64,000 nucleotides of DNA from Paramesorhizobium deserti (GTDB lineage Bacteria > Pseudomonadota > Alphaproteobacteria > Rhizobiales > Rhizobiaceae): NCBI RefSeq assembly GCF_001558695.1, contig NZ_LNTU01000002.1, positions 88,966 through 152,965 on the forward strand, in the 5' to 3' direction. Every line of letters begins with the position of its first letter. Position 1 is the first letter of the stretch. The notes below the pieces were generated by a model. That model was not told the DNA's origin, did not search any database, and saw only the letters and a list, made by a program, of their open reading frames with translations. Shown one piece after another: positions 8,742 to 16,904 of the stretch. The position numbers and the translations under genes are program-made.

Positions 8742-9647
8742 TCAAAGCTCCTTCTTAAGGTCGACAACGCGGAGAAGTGCGGCGACGACCGCCCCCATCA
8801 GGACGGTCAGCACGACGCCGGCGACGGCGGCAAAAGCCCATTTCAGCGAGCCCACCTGGGTGACGATGATGTTCCCGAGAAGGTTGACCTTGCGGCCGGA
8901 AAGGGCCGCGGAGGTGGCGAATTCACCGAGCACCATGACGGAGACGAAAATCGCGCCCACCACCACACCGGGCATCGAGAGCGGCAGGATGATGGTGCGG
9001 AAGATGCGCCAGAAGCTCGCGCCGAGATCCTGCGCCGCCTCGATGACCGAAGGATCAATGCGGCCAAGCATGAAGGCGATGGGTCCGACCATGAAGACGC
9101 AATAGATCTGCGTCATGCCGATGATGACGGAAAGTTCCGAAAACAGCAGCACCTCGATCGGCTGCGTGATGACGCCGATCTTCATAAGGATCATATTGAT
9201 TGCCCCCTCCTTGCCGAGCATCGGCCGCCAAGCGAGCACGCGGATGAGGAAGGAGGTCCAGAACGGAATGACGCAGAGCACCAGGAGCGCTGTCGAGAGC
9301 GTCTTGTTCTTGACGAAGAGCCCGACGAAGAGCGCGGCCGGATAGCCGACAAGCAGCGTGGAAGCGAGCACGATCAGCCAGATGCGGATCGTCGTCCACA
9401 ACGCGCCGAGATAAGTGTCGGACGAGAAGAAGGTGACCCAGCTCTTCAGCGTCAGCGTCGGCTCGATCTTGAAGGTGGTCTGCGTCCAGAAGGAAACGTA
9501 GACCATCATCAGGATCGGCGCCACGAGGAAGAGCAGCATCCACAAGACGCCGGGAGCGAGCAGAAGGGCCGTGCGGTCCGGCTGCCTGCGGGTGGAAGGC
9601 GCCGCCGTTTCGACGGGCGTGTCATCGCTGGTGGCGACCATCGTCAT
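8742..9647 (-). CDS. ABC transporter permease, PotB-like
   Basis: A 301-residue permease with a polar N-terminal tail (about 25 residues) and six predicted membrane helices. It carries the EAA loop (EAAQDLGASFWRIFRTIILP) typical of the PotB/FbpB group. It is followed after three bases by the PotC-like permease and preceded by the ATPase with a 45-bp gap. GGAGAA precedes the ATG. Together with the partner permease it builds the transmembrane path for the ligand captured by the protein at 5070-6302. Confidence 0.93.
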   Translation of the reverse strand: MTMVATSDDTPVETAAPSTRRQPDRTALLLAPGVLWMLLFLVAPILMMVYVSFWTQTTFKIEPTLTLKSWVTFFSSDTYLGALWTTIRIWLIVLASTLLVGYPAALFVGLFVKNKTLSTALLVLCVIPFWTSFLIRVLAWRPMLGKEGAINMILMKIGVITQPIEVLLFSELSVIIGMTQIYCVFMVGPIAFMLGRIDPSVIEAAQDLGASFWRIFRTIILPLSMPGVVVGAIFVSVMVLGEFATSAALSGRKVNLLGNIIVTQVGSLKWAFAAVAGVVLTVLMGAVVAALLRVVDLKKEL

Positions 9648-9692
9648 CTCTCATTCTCCGGGTGGACAGGGGCGAAACCGGCGACGGGGTTC

Positions 9693-10766
9693 TCAAACGA
9701 AGACAAGGGCGTCCTCCCGTTTCCAGACGAGGGCGTATCGCGCCTTCTCCTCGAAGGTCTCGGGCGCGGCATGGCTGAGATGGGTCTCCACCTCGAAAAC
9801 GCGGCCGTCATCGAGCGTGAAGAAGGAATTGATCGCCGCGCCGGAATATTCGCTGGCGACGAAGCTCGCCTCGATGCGCACCTCGTCGCCAGCGGCCGAC
9901 GCGTGGAGGGGGCGGATCGCGACGCGGTCGTAGCGGATGGCATAGGCCGGTTCGCCGGATTTTTGCTGTGCGCCGCCCAGGGCCAATCGACCGACCGGGC
10001 TCTCGAAGGCATCATCCGAAATCGCGCCGGAAAAGATGTTGTAGCAATTGAGAAAACGCGCGACATCGGCCGAAGCCGGACGGCCGTAGAGCGTTCCGGC
10101 ATCCGCGGACTGGGCGATGCGGCCGCGATCGAGGACCAGCACGGTATCGCCCATGGCGAGCGCCTCGGTCTCCGAGCCCGTGACATGGAGGAAGGTGACG
10201 CCACAGCGCTCACGGATGGTACGAAGTTCACCACGCATGCGGGTGCGCAGATTTGCATCGAGCGCGCCAAGCGGTTCATCAAGCAGCACCATGCTCGGCT
10301 CCGTCACCAGCGTGCGGGCAAGCGCCACGCGCTGCTTCTGGCCGCCGGAAATCTGCGTGACGGCACGGCCCTCCAGGCCCGAAAGCCCGACGAGACCGAT
10401 TATGTCGCGCACCTTCGCGGCGACGACCCTCGTATCCGTCACGGGATCGACGGCACGGTTTTCAAGGCCGAAGGCGATGTTCTCAGCGACGCTCAAATGC
10501 GGGAAGAGCGCGAAATTCTGAAAGACAAAGCCGATGCCGCGCTCATGGGGCGGCACGCCGTCGATGCGCTGGCCGGCAAAGAGGATTTCCCCGCCGTCCG
10601 GCTGTTCGAAGCCGGCGATGACGCGCAGGAGTGTCGTCTTACCCGATCCGCTGGGACCAAGCAGTGAGATATAGGAGTTCTCCGGCAGCGCCGCATCGAC
10701 ACCCGCCAGTGCCGGCACGCCGGAGAAGGCCTTGTGCACGTTCTTCAGTTGGAGGACGGACTTCAC
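9693..10766 (-). CDS. ABC transporter ATP-binding protein, PotA-like (first gene of the unit)
   Basis: A 357-residue ATPase with Walker A GPSGSGKTT, signature QISGGQKQRVALARTL, Walker [14 protein letters not shown], and a C-terminal TOBE-like domain. I propose the GTG at 10766 (residues VKSVLQLKNVHKAF), with GGTGGGA six bases upstream. A start 43 codons earlier is in frame, but the extra residues look non-coding. It is the promoter-proximal gene of the minus-strand unit and faces the GntR regulator across about 555 bp. Two ATPases in one unit are unusual, because PotA-type systems normally need only one. Confidence 0.88.
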   Translation of the reverse strand: MKSVLQLKNVHKAFSGVPALAGVDAALPENSYISLLGPSGSGKTTLLRVIAGFEQPDGGEILFAGQRIDGVPPHERGIGFVFQNFALFPHLSVAENIAFGLENRAVDPVTDTRVVAAKVRDIIGLVGLSGLEGRAVTQISGGQKQRVALARTLVTEPSMVLLDEPLGALDANLRTRMRGELRTIRERCGVTFLHVTGSETEALAMGDTVLVLDRGRIAQSADAGTLYGRPASADVARFLNCYNIFSGAISDDAFESPVGRLALGGAQQKSGEPAYAIRYDRVAIRPLHASAAGDEVRIEASFVASEYSGAAINSFFTLDDGRVFEVETHLSHAAPETFEEKARYALVWKREDALVFV

Positions 10767-10974
10767 CTGTATTCCCACCAGTTCAGGCCAGGACTTGTCG
10801 CGCAAAGCTCCGCAATCCACCGGCCGCCAGAGGGCTGCCGGAGAAGGCAAAAAGCTCCCGTTCACACCTCGGTCAGAGGCGCGGCGTAGCGTCAATCCTG
10901 GGGCACTTCGTTTCGTTCCACCTGCGACGCCTCTTCCGGGCGCCTTGTTATCAAAACCATGACATGAATGGCTT

Positions 10975-10984
10975 TTGTATTCAA
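10975..10984. promoter_or_regulatory. candidate GntR (FCD) operator, left copy
   Basis: TTGTATTCAA is a near-palindrome of the TTGTATNCAA type that FCD-subfamily GntR regulators often bind. The wider block CTTTTGTATTCAATA recurs 255 bp to the right. This copy lies on the side of the catabolic transporter unit. Confidence 0.55.
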
Positions 10985-11229
10985 TAGCCCTTTTATAAAA
11001 TTTCTACTGCGCAGAGATTCTTGCCACACAGCAACAGGTTTTCCACCACGGCAGCGCGCTTTCCGCGGCCGGCATTATCATATCATTTGTTCGTTTTGCG
11101 CGCGATACGCGCAAATTTCATCGGTTTCGCTGATCAAATCAGCGGTTGCGCCAAGGTAGTAATGCGACCACCCGCGATGCATCGCACAACTTTCAATCCA
11201 GCACCTCACTCAAGTGTATTCTTCAATTT

Positions 11230-11239
11230 TTGTATTCAA
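11230..11239. promoter_or_regulatory. candidate GntR (FCD) operator, right copy
   Basis: Second TTGTATTCAA, within TTTTTGTATTCAATAAT, 83 bp before the proposed regulator start. Its placement suits autoregulation. Confidence 0.55.
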
Positions 11240-11321
11240 TAATCATTTATGCCATCCTTCCCTTGTCGCGGAGAATGCGTCAGAGTGCAGTCGTCCAAGA
11301 TGCCGAGAGATACGAAGATCC

Positions 11322-12332
11322 ATGAAAGACGACCAGGCGGCCACCGGCACACAGCGGCGCTACGCGATCGCCGAAGACGTGCTGCGCAGCAATATCGAAG
11401 CGGGCACGCTGCCGCCCGGCCTCGTGCTGCTGGAAGGCCCAATTGCCGACATCCTGCAGACATCGCGCGCGCCCGTGCAAAGGGCTTTGCAGGCGCTGGA
11501 GGCCGAAGGGCTCGTGCACCGCTTTTCCGGCAGGGGTTTTCTCGTCGGTCCGCCCGGAGCCGATATCGAACCCAACCGGACCGATATCAAGGCGCTCGGG
11601 CTGATCGTGCCACGCCATGCGGACGAAGCCCTGCAAAGCCGCTCTTCCTGGGAGCGCATCTACAACCAGGTCGAGGCGGATGTCGCGGGCTGCGTGGTCT
11701 TCGGGCGCTATCGGATTATCGAGATGGAGCTCGCCAACCATTTCAACGTCAGCCGCACCGTCGTGCGCGACGTGCTGACACGCCTGCGCGAACGGGGGCT
11801 GGTGCGCAAGAACCAGAGCTCGCACTGGATCGCGGGTCCCCTCACCGCACAGACGGTAAAGGACCATTTCGCGCTGCGCACGATGCTGGAGCCGCCAGCG
11901 ATCCGCCTTGGCGCGCGCGCCGTCAGCCCGGCGCGGCTGGAGGCGCTCCTGAAACGTCTGCGTGCCGCCGAGGAGGCGAGCGCCACAGGCTCGCTTCGAG
12001 AAAGCGAAGCGATCCAGACCGAATTCATCGAATGCTGCGTGCTCGCCGCGCCCAACGAACGACTGAAGGATCTCGTGCGCAACAACCTCCTGCCGGTGAC
12101 GGCGACCGACCGGCTGCTGCGCCGCCTCGGTCTGCCAGGTGATCCCGCAATCATCACGGAACTGCGGCTGATCGCCGAACTTCTGCTGCGCGGGGCGACA
12201 GAATCGGCGGTCTCCATGATGGAGACCCATCTGGAGGCTTCGCTGAACCGCACGATTGCGCAGATGAAGATTGTCGCGATCGTCCCCGGCCCTGGCGTCA
12301 CGGCTGCCTATCTTACCCCCGTGCTCGACTGA
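11322..12332 (+). CDS. GntR-family regulator with two winged-helix domains and an FCD-like C-terminus
   Basis: A 336-residue predicted DNA-binding protein. A first GntR-type winged helix spans about 10-75 (AEDVLRSNIEAGTLPPG, then SRAPVQRALQALEAEGLV and RGFLVG). A second similar block spans about 108-165 (VVFGRYRIIEMELANHF, NVSRTVVRDVLTRLRERGLV). The all-helical FCD-type ligand domain follows (TVKDHFALRTMLEPPAIRL, with a C-terminal METHLEASLNR). Normal FCD regulators have one winged helix in about 230-250 residues, so this is an extended form. The ATG at 11322 has only a weak ribosome site (GAGAGATACGAAG); an earlier in-frame start at 11214 would add 36 residues of no clear similarity. It likely controls the divergent imide/transport unit and itself. 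Confidence 0.88.
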   Translation: MKDDQAATGTQRRYAIAEDVLRSNIEAGTLPPGLVLLEGPIADILQTSRAPVQRALQALEAEGLVHRFSGRGFLVGPPGADIEPNRTDIKALGLIVPRHADEALQSRSSWERIYNQVEADVAGCVVFGRYRIIEMELANHFNVSRTVVRDVLTRLRERGLVRKNQSSHWIAGPLTAQTVKDHFALRTMLEPPAIRLGARAVSPARLEALLKRLRAAEEASATGSLRESEAIQTEFIECCVLAAPNERLKDLVRNNLLPVTATDRLLRRLGLPGDPAIITELRLIAELLLRGATESAVSMMETHLEASLNRTIAQMKIVAIVPGPGVTAAYLTPVLD

Positions 12333-12392
12333 CCCGCCGCCAGACGGGCCGCCTTTTTCCAGAAGCAGAACCGTCGAGCGCATCACCGCCTC

Positions 12393-13364
12393 CTAGGTCA
12401 GCGCTTCGCGCAGCCGCGCAAGGCCTGCCCGGCGTTCCTCGCGCGCCGCCAGTGCCGCTTCCATCGTCACCTTGACGAAGCGCGTGGGTGTGTGCGGCTG
12501 CAACTGGCCGATCAGGTCCATGTCCGCGGAGATGACCGTTCCGACCATGAAGTAGCCGCCACCGGAGACGGCATCGCGGTGCAGGATGATCGGCTCAGTG
12601 CCGCCAGGCACTTGGATGGAGCCATAGGGATAGCAGCTGTCGACGATGTTCGAGGGATCGGAACCAGCTCCGAAGGGCTGCTCACGATCAACGAAGTCGA
12701 GCGTGCGCCCGCCCTTGAAGCGATAACCCATGCGATCGGCCTCGTTCGCCACCTTCCATTCGTCGGCAAAGAAGTTTTCCTGCGATTCCTCCGTCACCCG
12801 ATGCCAGTAGAGGCCCGGCAGCACGCGCAGTTCAGCCGGCATGTCCGGCTTGCGGCGCAGGTCCTCGTCAACGGTCTTGCCCTCGCTGGCAAGGCTGCCC
12901 TTGCCGACCGGCAACACGTCACCCGCGGCAAGCGGCCGGCCCTTGTAACCGCCGAGCGCGCCGATCGGATAGGTCGAGCGACTGCCAAGCGCCTCCGGGA
13001 CGTCGATGCCGCCGGAAACGGCGATGCAGATACGCGCGCCGGATTTCAGAAAATCAAAGGTCAGTGTCTGGCCGGATTTTACCTTGAAGGCCGTCCAGCC
13101 TGGCTGGGGAACGCCATCCACCTTGGCTGGCATGTCCGCGCCGGTGACGGCGACCAGCGCGTCCTCGGTGAATTCCAGCTTCGGGCCGATAAAGACGGCC
13201 TCGAGGCCAGCGGCCCCCTCATCATTGCCGACGAGCAGGTTCGCCGCCCGCATGGCGAAACGATCCATCGCGCCGCCGACGGGGATGCCGAGATGGAAAT
13301 AACCGGGACGGCCGAGATCCTGGACAGTGGTCGCAAGACCGTGGTGGAGAACCTTAATGGCCAT
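12393..13364 (-). CDS. pxpC: 5-oxoprolinase subunit C / KipA (AHS2) family, biotin-dependent carboxyltransferase domain
   Basis: A 323-residue protein of the KipA/PxpC/AHS2 family. Features are HHGLATTVQDLGRPGY near the N-terminus, GIPVGGAMDRFAMRAAN, ISGGIDVP-type glycine turns (AVSGGIDVPEALG), and the C-terminal RDAVSGGGYFMVGTV block. In PxpABC it helps hydrolyse 5-oxo-L-proline with ATP; in urea carboxylase the same domain forms part of the carboxyltransferase. The ATG at 13364 has GGAGGG eight bases upstream and overlaps the pxpB stop by 11 bp. It is the last gene of the operon and converges on the GntR gene with 60 bp between them. Confidence 0.9.
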   Translation of the reverse strand: MAIKVLHHGLATTVQDLGRPGYFHLGIPVGGAMDRFAMRAANLLVGNDEGAAGLEAVFIGPKLEFTEDALVAVTGADMPAKVDGVPQPGWTAFKVKSGQTLTFDFLKSGARICIAVSGGIDVPEALGSRSTYPIGALGGYKGRPLAAGDVLPVGKGSLASEGKTVDEDLRRKPDMPAELRVLPGLYWHRVTEESQENFFADEWKVANEADRMGYRFKGGRTLDFVDREQPFGAGSDPSNIVDSCYPYGSIQVPGGTEPIILHRDAVSGGGYFMVGTVISADMDLIGQLQPHTPTRFVKVTMEAALAAREERRAGLARLREALT

Positions 13365-14229
13365 GAAGCATGCCCTCCAGCCTGGCGTTGGTGCCATCCA
13401 TATCCTTCTGGAATTCCCCGAGGTCGAAATTCACCTCACGGATCGGCGGCGCGAAACGGCCCTTTTCGACATCCTCCACCGCCTGGTCATAGGCGTCGCG
13501 ATCAATCGGCTTGAACTTCACGATGTCCCCGGGGCGAAAGAAGACCATGAAATCACGCAAATAGCTGGTCGTCTGCGTCGGATCGAAGATCGGCATGGGC
13601 GTGATGCCGAACATCTGGTAGCCGCCCGCGCCCCGCACCGAATAGATGCAGCCGAAGCAACCGCCATGGCCGACAGTCAGTTTCGGCGTGTCCGTGCGCG
13701 GCCGCAGATATTTCGGCACCTGGATCTGCCGCTTTCGCTCCACCATCTGGTACATGAAGGGAAGGCCCGCGACGAAGCCGACCATCGAGACGAACCAGGG
13801 CGAGCCGGAATGCGCGCCGACGAAATCCTCGACCGAACCGTAATCGTTGATGCGAGCGGCATAGTCGAGATCGGTGCCGGCGGGGTCCTGGTGGCGCTCG
13901 CGAAAGCGCATCAGCGTCTCGTGAGTCCAGGGATCGTTATAGAACACCGGGATTTCGACGATGCGGGTCTTCAGGATGGGTTCCGCCCTGGCGGCCGCCC
14001 CCTCGATCGCCTTCACCTCCTTCAGGATGTCATCGGGATGGATGATATCGGGGTTGAACTTGATCTGGAACGAAGCATTGGCCGGACAGATCTCGGTGAC
14101 ACCCTTGATACCGCTTTCCCGGACGCCCTTCGCCATGGAAAGGCTGGTGAAGAAGGCTTCGAGCGACATTTCCTCGTTGCATTCGACGAAGAGGTGCTCA
14201 TCGCCTCCGAATGTGTATCTGATCGTCAT
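13354..14229 (-). CDS. pxpB: 5-oxoprolinase subunit B / KipI (AHS1) family
   Basis: A 291-residue AHS1/KipI-family protein with YTFGGDEHLFVECNEEM at the start, PVFYNDPWTHETL in the middle, and HSGSPWFVSMVGFVAGLPF, the family's GF-x-GFPY-like region. GAGGYQMFGITPMPIFDP follows. The C-terminal 60 residues (FRPGDIVKFKPIDRDAYD) are typical. It pairs with PxpC to form the KipI-KipA heteromer. It starts with an ATG that overlaps the biotin carboxylase stop by one base and overlaps pxpC at its 3' end, so a stoichiometric complex is likely. Beside biotin carboxylase and BCCP it may form the carboxyltransferase half of a biotin-dependent enzyme rather than a plain 5-oxoprolinase. Confidence 0.9.
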   Translation of the reverse strand: MTIRYTFGGDEHLFVECNEEMSLEAFFTSLSMAKGVRESGIKGVTEICPANASFQIKFNPDIIHPDDILKEVKAIEGAAARAEPILKTRIVEIPVFYNDPWTHETLMRFRERHQDPAGTDLDYAARINDYGSVEDFVGAHSGSPWFVSMVGFVAGLPFMYQMVERKRQIQVPKYLRPRTDTPKLTVGHGGCFGCIYSVRGAGGYQMFGITPMPIFDPTQTTSYLRDFMVFFRPGDIVKFKPIDRDAYDQAVEDVEKGRFAPPIREVNFDLGEFQKDMDGTNARLEGMLHGH

Positions 14230-15614
14230 CAGGCAACCTCCGCGGTCGCGCCGGTCTTCGCGGCGAATTCGGTTTCAAGCCATTGTTCGAGGAAGCGGGT
14301 GTCGAAGGCGCCACGCGCAACGCTCGCATCCGCGGCAAGCGCCAGATGCAGCGGAATGGTGGTCGGGATGCCCTCGATCACCAGGCCCTCCAGCGCCCCG
14401 CGCAGGCGCTCGAGACAGGCCTCGCGTGTCTCGGCCCAGACGATGAGCTTTCCGATGAGCGAATCGTAGAAGGGCGGGATGGTGTAACCCTCGTAGAGCA
14501 TCGTATCGAACCGGATGCCCTCGCCTTGCGGCACAGAGAGTTTCGATATGGTGCCCGGTGCGGGCATGAACCCTCTTGCGGGATCCTCCGCATTGATACG
14601 GCATTCGATGGCATGGCCCTCGGCCGCGACATCCGCCTGCCGGATCGACAGCGGCGCGCCGCCGGCGATCCGGATCATCTCCTCGACGAGGTCGATGCCC
14701 GTGATCATTTCCGTCACCGGGTGCTCGACCTGGATGCGGGTGTTCACCTCGATGAAGTAGAATTCGCCCGTCGCTTCGTCATAGAGATATTCGACCGTCC
14801 CGGCACCGCGATAGCCGACCTCGCGGACAAGCGCGACGGCGCTCGCGCAAAGCCGGGTACGCACATCGGCCGGCAGCAGAAATGACGGTGCTTCTTCCCA
14901 TACTTTCTGGCGGCGGCGCTGCAGCGAGCATTCCCGCTCGAAGCAATGGACGAAGTTCTGCCCGTCGCCGAGGATCTGCACCTCGACATGGCGTGCCTTG
15001 GTGATGACCTTCTCCAGATAGAGGCCGCCATCGCCGAAGGCGGCGAGCGCCTCGGCGGAGGCCTGCGGAAGGTGACGTTCCAGGTCGGCAAGGTCGGCGG
15101 CGATGCGGATGCCACGACCGCCGCCGCCCGCCGATGCCTTGATCATGATCGGAAAGCCGGTCTTAGCCGCTACGGCTCGGGCTTCCTCGATCGTCGCAAG
15201 ACGTCCCGCGCTGCCCGGAACGGTCGGCACGCCGGCTTTCGCCGCCACCGCGCGGGCGGCGACCTTGTCGCCGAGCAGGCGGATCGCATCGCCCTTCGGG
15301 CCGATGAAGATCATACCGGCCGCCTCGACGGCATCGGCGAAATCGGCATTCTCCGACAGGAAGCCGTAGCCGGGGTGCACCGCATCCACACCGGCCGCCT
15401 TGGCGGCATTCACCACGGCCTCGATGTTGAGGTAAGATTTTTTCGGGGCCGGCGAACCGATGTCGACAGCCGCATCCGCGAGCTTGACGGCCAGCATGTC
15501 GGCATCCGCCGCGCTGTGGACCTGGACGGTGCGAATGCCGAGGACCTTCGCTGCCTTGATGATGCGCACCGCGATTTCGCCGCGGTTGGCAACGAGGAGC
15601 GAGCGGATGGTCAT
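14229..15614 (-). CDS. accC: biotin carboxylase (AccC-like), ATP-grasp
   Basis: A 461-residue biotin carboxylase with N-terminal LVANRGEIAVRIIKAAKVLG, the DAVHPGYGFLSENADFA motif, the ATP-grasp glycine loop SAGGGGRGIR, EVNTRIQVEHPVTEMITG with catalytic residues, and RINAEDP. It carboxylates biotin on a carrier using ATP and bicarbonate. The BCCP gene immediately upstream overlaps it by four bases, and pxpB follows with a one-base overlap. The chromosomal accBC pair for fatty acid synthesis is normally elsewhere, so this is probably a dedicated copy that serves the KipI/KipA-like carboxyltransferase. The symbol is used in the family sense only. Confidence 0.9.
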   Translation of the reverse strand: MTIRSLLVANRGEIAVRIIKAAKVLGIRTVQVHSAADADMLAVKLADAAVDIGSPAPKKSYLNIEAVVNAAKAAGVDAVHPGYGFLSENADFADAVEAAGMIFIGPKGDAIRLLGDKVAARAVAAKAGVPTVPGSAGRLATIEEARAVAAKTGFPIMIKASAGGGGRGIRIAADLADLERHLPQASAEALAAFGDGGLYLEKVITKARHVEVQILGDGQNFVHCFERECSLQRRRQKVWEEAPSFLLPADVRTRLCASAVALVREVGYRGAGTVEYLYDEATGEFYFIEVNTRIQVEHPVTEMITGIDLVEEMIRIAGGAPLSIRQADVAAEGHAIECRINAEDPARGFMPAPGTISKLSVPQGEGIRFDTMLYEGYTIPPFYDSLIGKLIVWAETREACLERLRGALEGLVIEGIPTTIPLHLALAADASVARGAFDTRFLEQWLETEFAAKTGATAEVA

Positions 15615-15853
15615 GCCTCCACCTCGGCGATGACCTGACCTGCCATGATGGGCTCCTCGTTCTCGACGAGGAAGGTGATGTTCCTGCCCTCGACGCCGGC
15701 CGGCACTTCCTGGAAGGTCTTCATCACCTCGATGAGCCCGATCGCATCGCCGCTCGCCACGCTGTCACCCTCCGCCTTGAAAGGCGGAGCGTCCGGGGCG
15801 GATGACCGGTAGAAGGTACCCGGCAGGGGCGATCTGATTTCGATCTTGCTCAT
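15611..15853 (-). CDS. biotin carboxyl carrier protein-like (biotinyl domain)
   Basis: An 80-residue single biotinyl domain. It begins KIEIRSPLPGTFYRSSAPDA and carries the biotinylation motif EVMKTFQEVPAG, in which the Lys of MKT accepts biotin, then a second hairpin (EEPIMAGQVIAEVEA). It lacks the Pro/Ala-rich N-terminal extension of AccB, so it is a minimal carrier. The ATG at 15853 has GGAGAG five bases upstream, and an in-frame GTG four codons upstream is less well placed. Four-base overlap with the biotin carboxylase gene indicates one functional pair. Confidence 0.9.
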   Translation of the reverse strand: MSKIEIRSPLPGTFYRSSAPDAPPFKAEGDSVASGDAIGLIEVMKTFQEVPAGVEGRNITFLVENEEPIMAGQVIAEVEA

Positions 15854-15873
15854 CACTCTCTCCACTTGAAATG

Positions 15874-16650
15874 TCAGCGCCCGGTCATGTCCGAGACCGG
15901 TGCAATTCGAATACCCGCATTCAACAGCGCCTCGCGCATCTGGCGCACGATGCCGAAGGCGCCGAGCGTGTCGGAATGGAAGCAGATGGATTCGAAATCG
16001 ATGGCGATGTCGTTGCCCGTCACGGTCTGGACCCTGCCTTCCTTGCAGGCGCGCAGGACCTTGCGGGCGATGGCCGCCGGATCGGGCCGGCCGGCGTCGC
16101 GGGTAAAGACGATGGAGCCAGTGTCGTCGTAGTCGCGATCGGCGTAGAATTCGCGCACCACGGGCTGGCCGGCCTCCATTGCCGCGCGCCAGGTCGCCGA
16201 GCCGCCCATGCAGAAGATATAGGCATTCGGCTCGACCGTTCGCATGTAGCCCACGAAGATCCGCGACAGTTCGGGACTGGCCGCCATTTCCATGTAGAGC
16301 GCGCCGTGCGGCTTGACGTGCTGGAGCCGCGCGCCGTGGCGGTGGGCGAATTCCCTGATGGCGCCGACCTGGTAGATGATGTCGTTGACGAGTTCCTTCG
16401 CCGTACCGGCGATCTTGCGGCGACCGAAGCCCTGCAGGTCATTGTAACCGGGGTGGGCACCGATACCGACGCCGTGTTCGGCGGCAAGCCGCACCGTCTC
16501 GTCCATCAGGTTCGGATCGCCGGCATGGAAACCGGCGGCGATGTTGGCGGAGCTGATCAGCGGCATGAGGGAGGCGTCGTCCGTGTCGCCGACACGCCAG
16601 CGGCCAAAGGCCTCGCCCATGTCGCAGTTGATGTCGACTTCCTCGCGCAC
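15874..16650 (-). CDS. pxpA: LamB/YcsF family protein, 5-oxoprolinase subunit A
   Basis: A 258-residue LamB/YcsF protein with the family signature [14 protein letters not shown] at the start, [39 protein letters not shown] and the C-terminal ICFHSDT block. PxpA cooperates with PxpB and PxpC in ATP-dependent opening of 5-oxoproline. It starts at a GTG with GAGGAA seven bases upstream and is the first gene of the operon, 20 bp ahead of the BCCP gene. In this operon it stands beside a complete biotin carboxylase module, which suggests it may act on a related lactam or amide (inference). Confidence 0.92.
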   Translation of the reverse strand: MREEVDINCDMGEAFGRWRVGDTDDASLMPLISSANIAAGFHAGDPNLMDETVRLAAEHGVGIGAHPGYNDLQGFGRRKIAGTAKELVNDIIYQVGAIREFAHRHGARLQHVKPHGALYMEMAASPELSRIFVGYMRTVEPNAYIFCMGGSATWRAAMEAGQPVVREFYADRDYDDTGSIVFTRDAGRPDPAAIARKVLRACKEGRVQTVTGNDIAIDFESICFHSDTLGAFGIVRQMREALLNAGIRIAPVSDMTGR

Positions 16651-16739
16651 CGTCTGTTCCTCGCATGCTTTTCTGGACGGAGGAACGCTAAGCCCTTTAC
16701 AGCTTTTTGAAAAATTTTATTTTCACATGGATAAATTCT

Positions 16740-16864
16740 AAAAATCAGAACGGAGAGCCTATTTTTGTTGCAACGCAAAATCGAGGCGAAACAATGAGAT
16801 GGGGGCGAGTTGCCCCTAAAGGTGCGATTTTATGCTTATATCGCCACCAGCGGTTCTGATTTTT
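16740..16864. promoter_or_regulatory. pxpA-lysR divergent control region with a long inverted repeat
   Basis: AAAAATCAGAAC (16740-16751) is repeated exactly in inverted orientation as GTTCTGATTTTT (16853-16864), and a third copy of the core, AAATCAGAA, is at 16882-16890, just before the LysR start. Between the arms lies a short hairpin with GGGGC/GCCCC arms. The arrangement suits LysR dimers at an activation and an autorepression site. The region between the two start codons is about 250 bp and AT-rich near 16700-16750. Confidence 0.6.
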
Positions 16865-16904
16865 CGATAGCATTTCGTGGCAAATCAGAAGGACTTCGAC
16901 AGCT

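Larger units (their letters stand above)
10767..11321. promoter_or_regulatory. divergent intergenic region
   Basis: About 555 bp without a convincing gene between the transporter unit (leftward) and the GntR gene (rightward). It is AT-richer around 10960-11250 than its flanks, and contains two copies of TTGTATTCAA (listed separately). These are likely bound by the adjacent regulator. Leftward transcription of the catabolic unit probably starts near the left copy and rightward transcription of the regulator near the right copy. Confidence 0.6.

Noticed and set aside
8319..10667. A 782-codon open frame on the plus strand
   Set aside because: It lies opposite three well-supported transporter genes on the minus strand, is rich in His/Arg/Asp without domains, and has the look of a GC-rich antisense frame.
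12333..12392. Possible terminator between the convergent GntR and pxpC genes
   Set aside because: There is a T-run (CCTTTTTCC), but the inverted repeat before it (CCCG/CGGG) is only four pairs, too weak to call.
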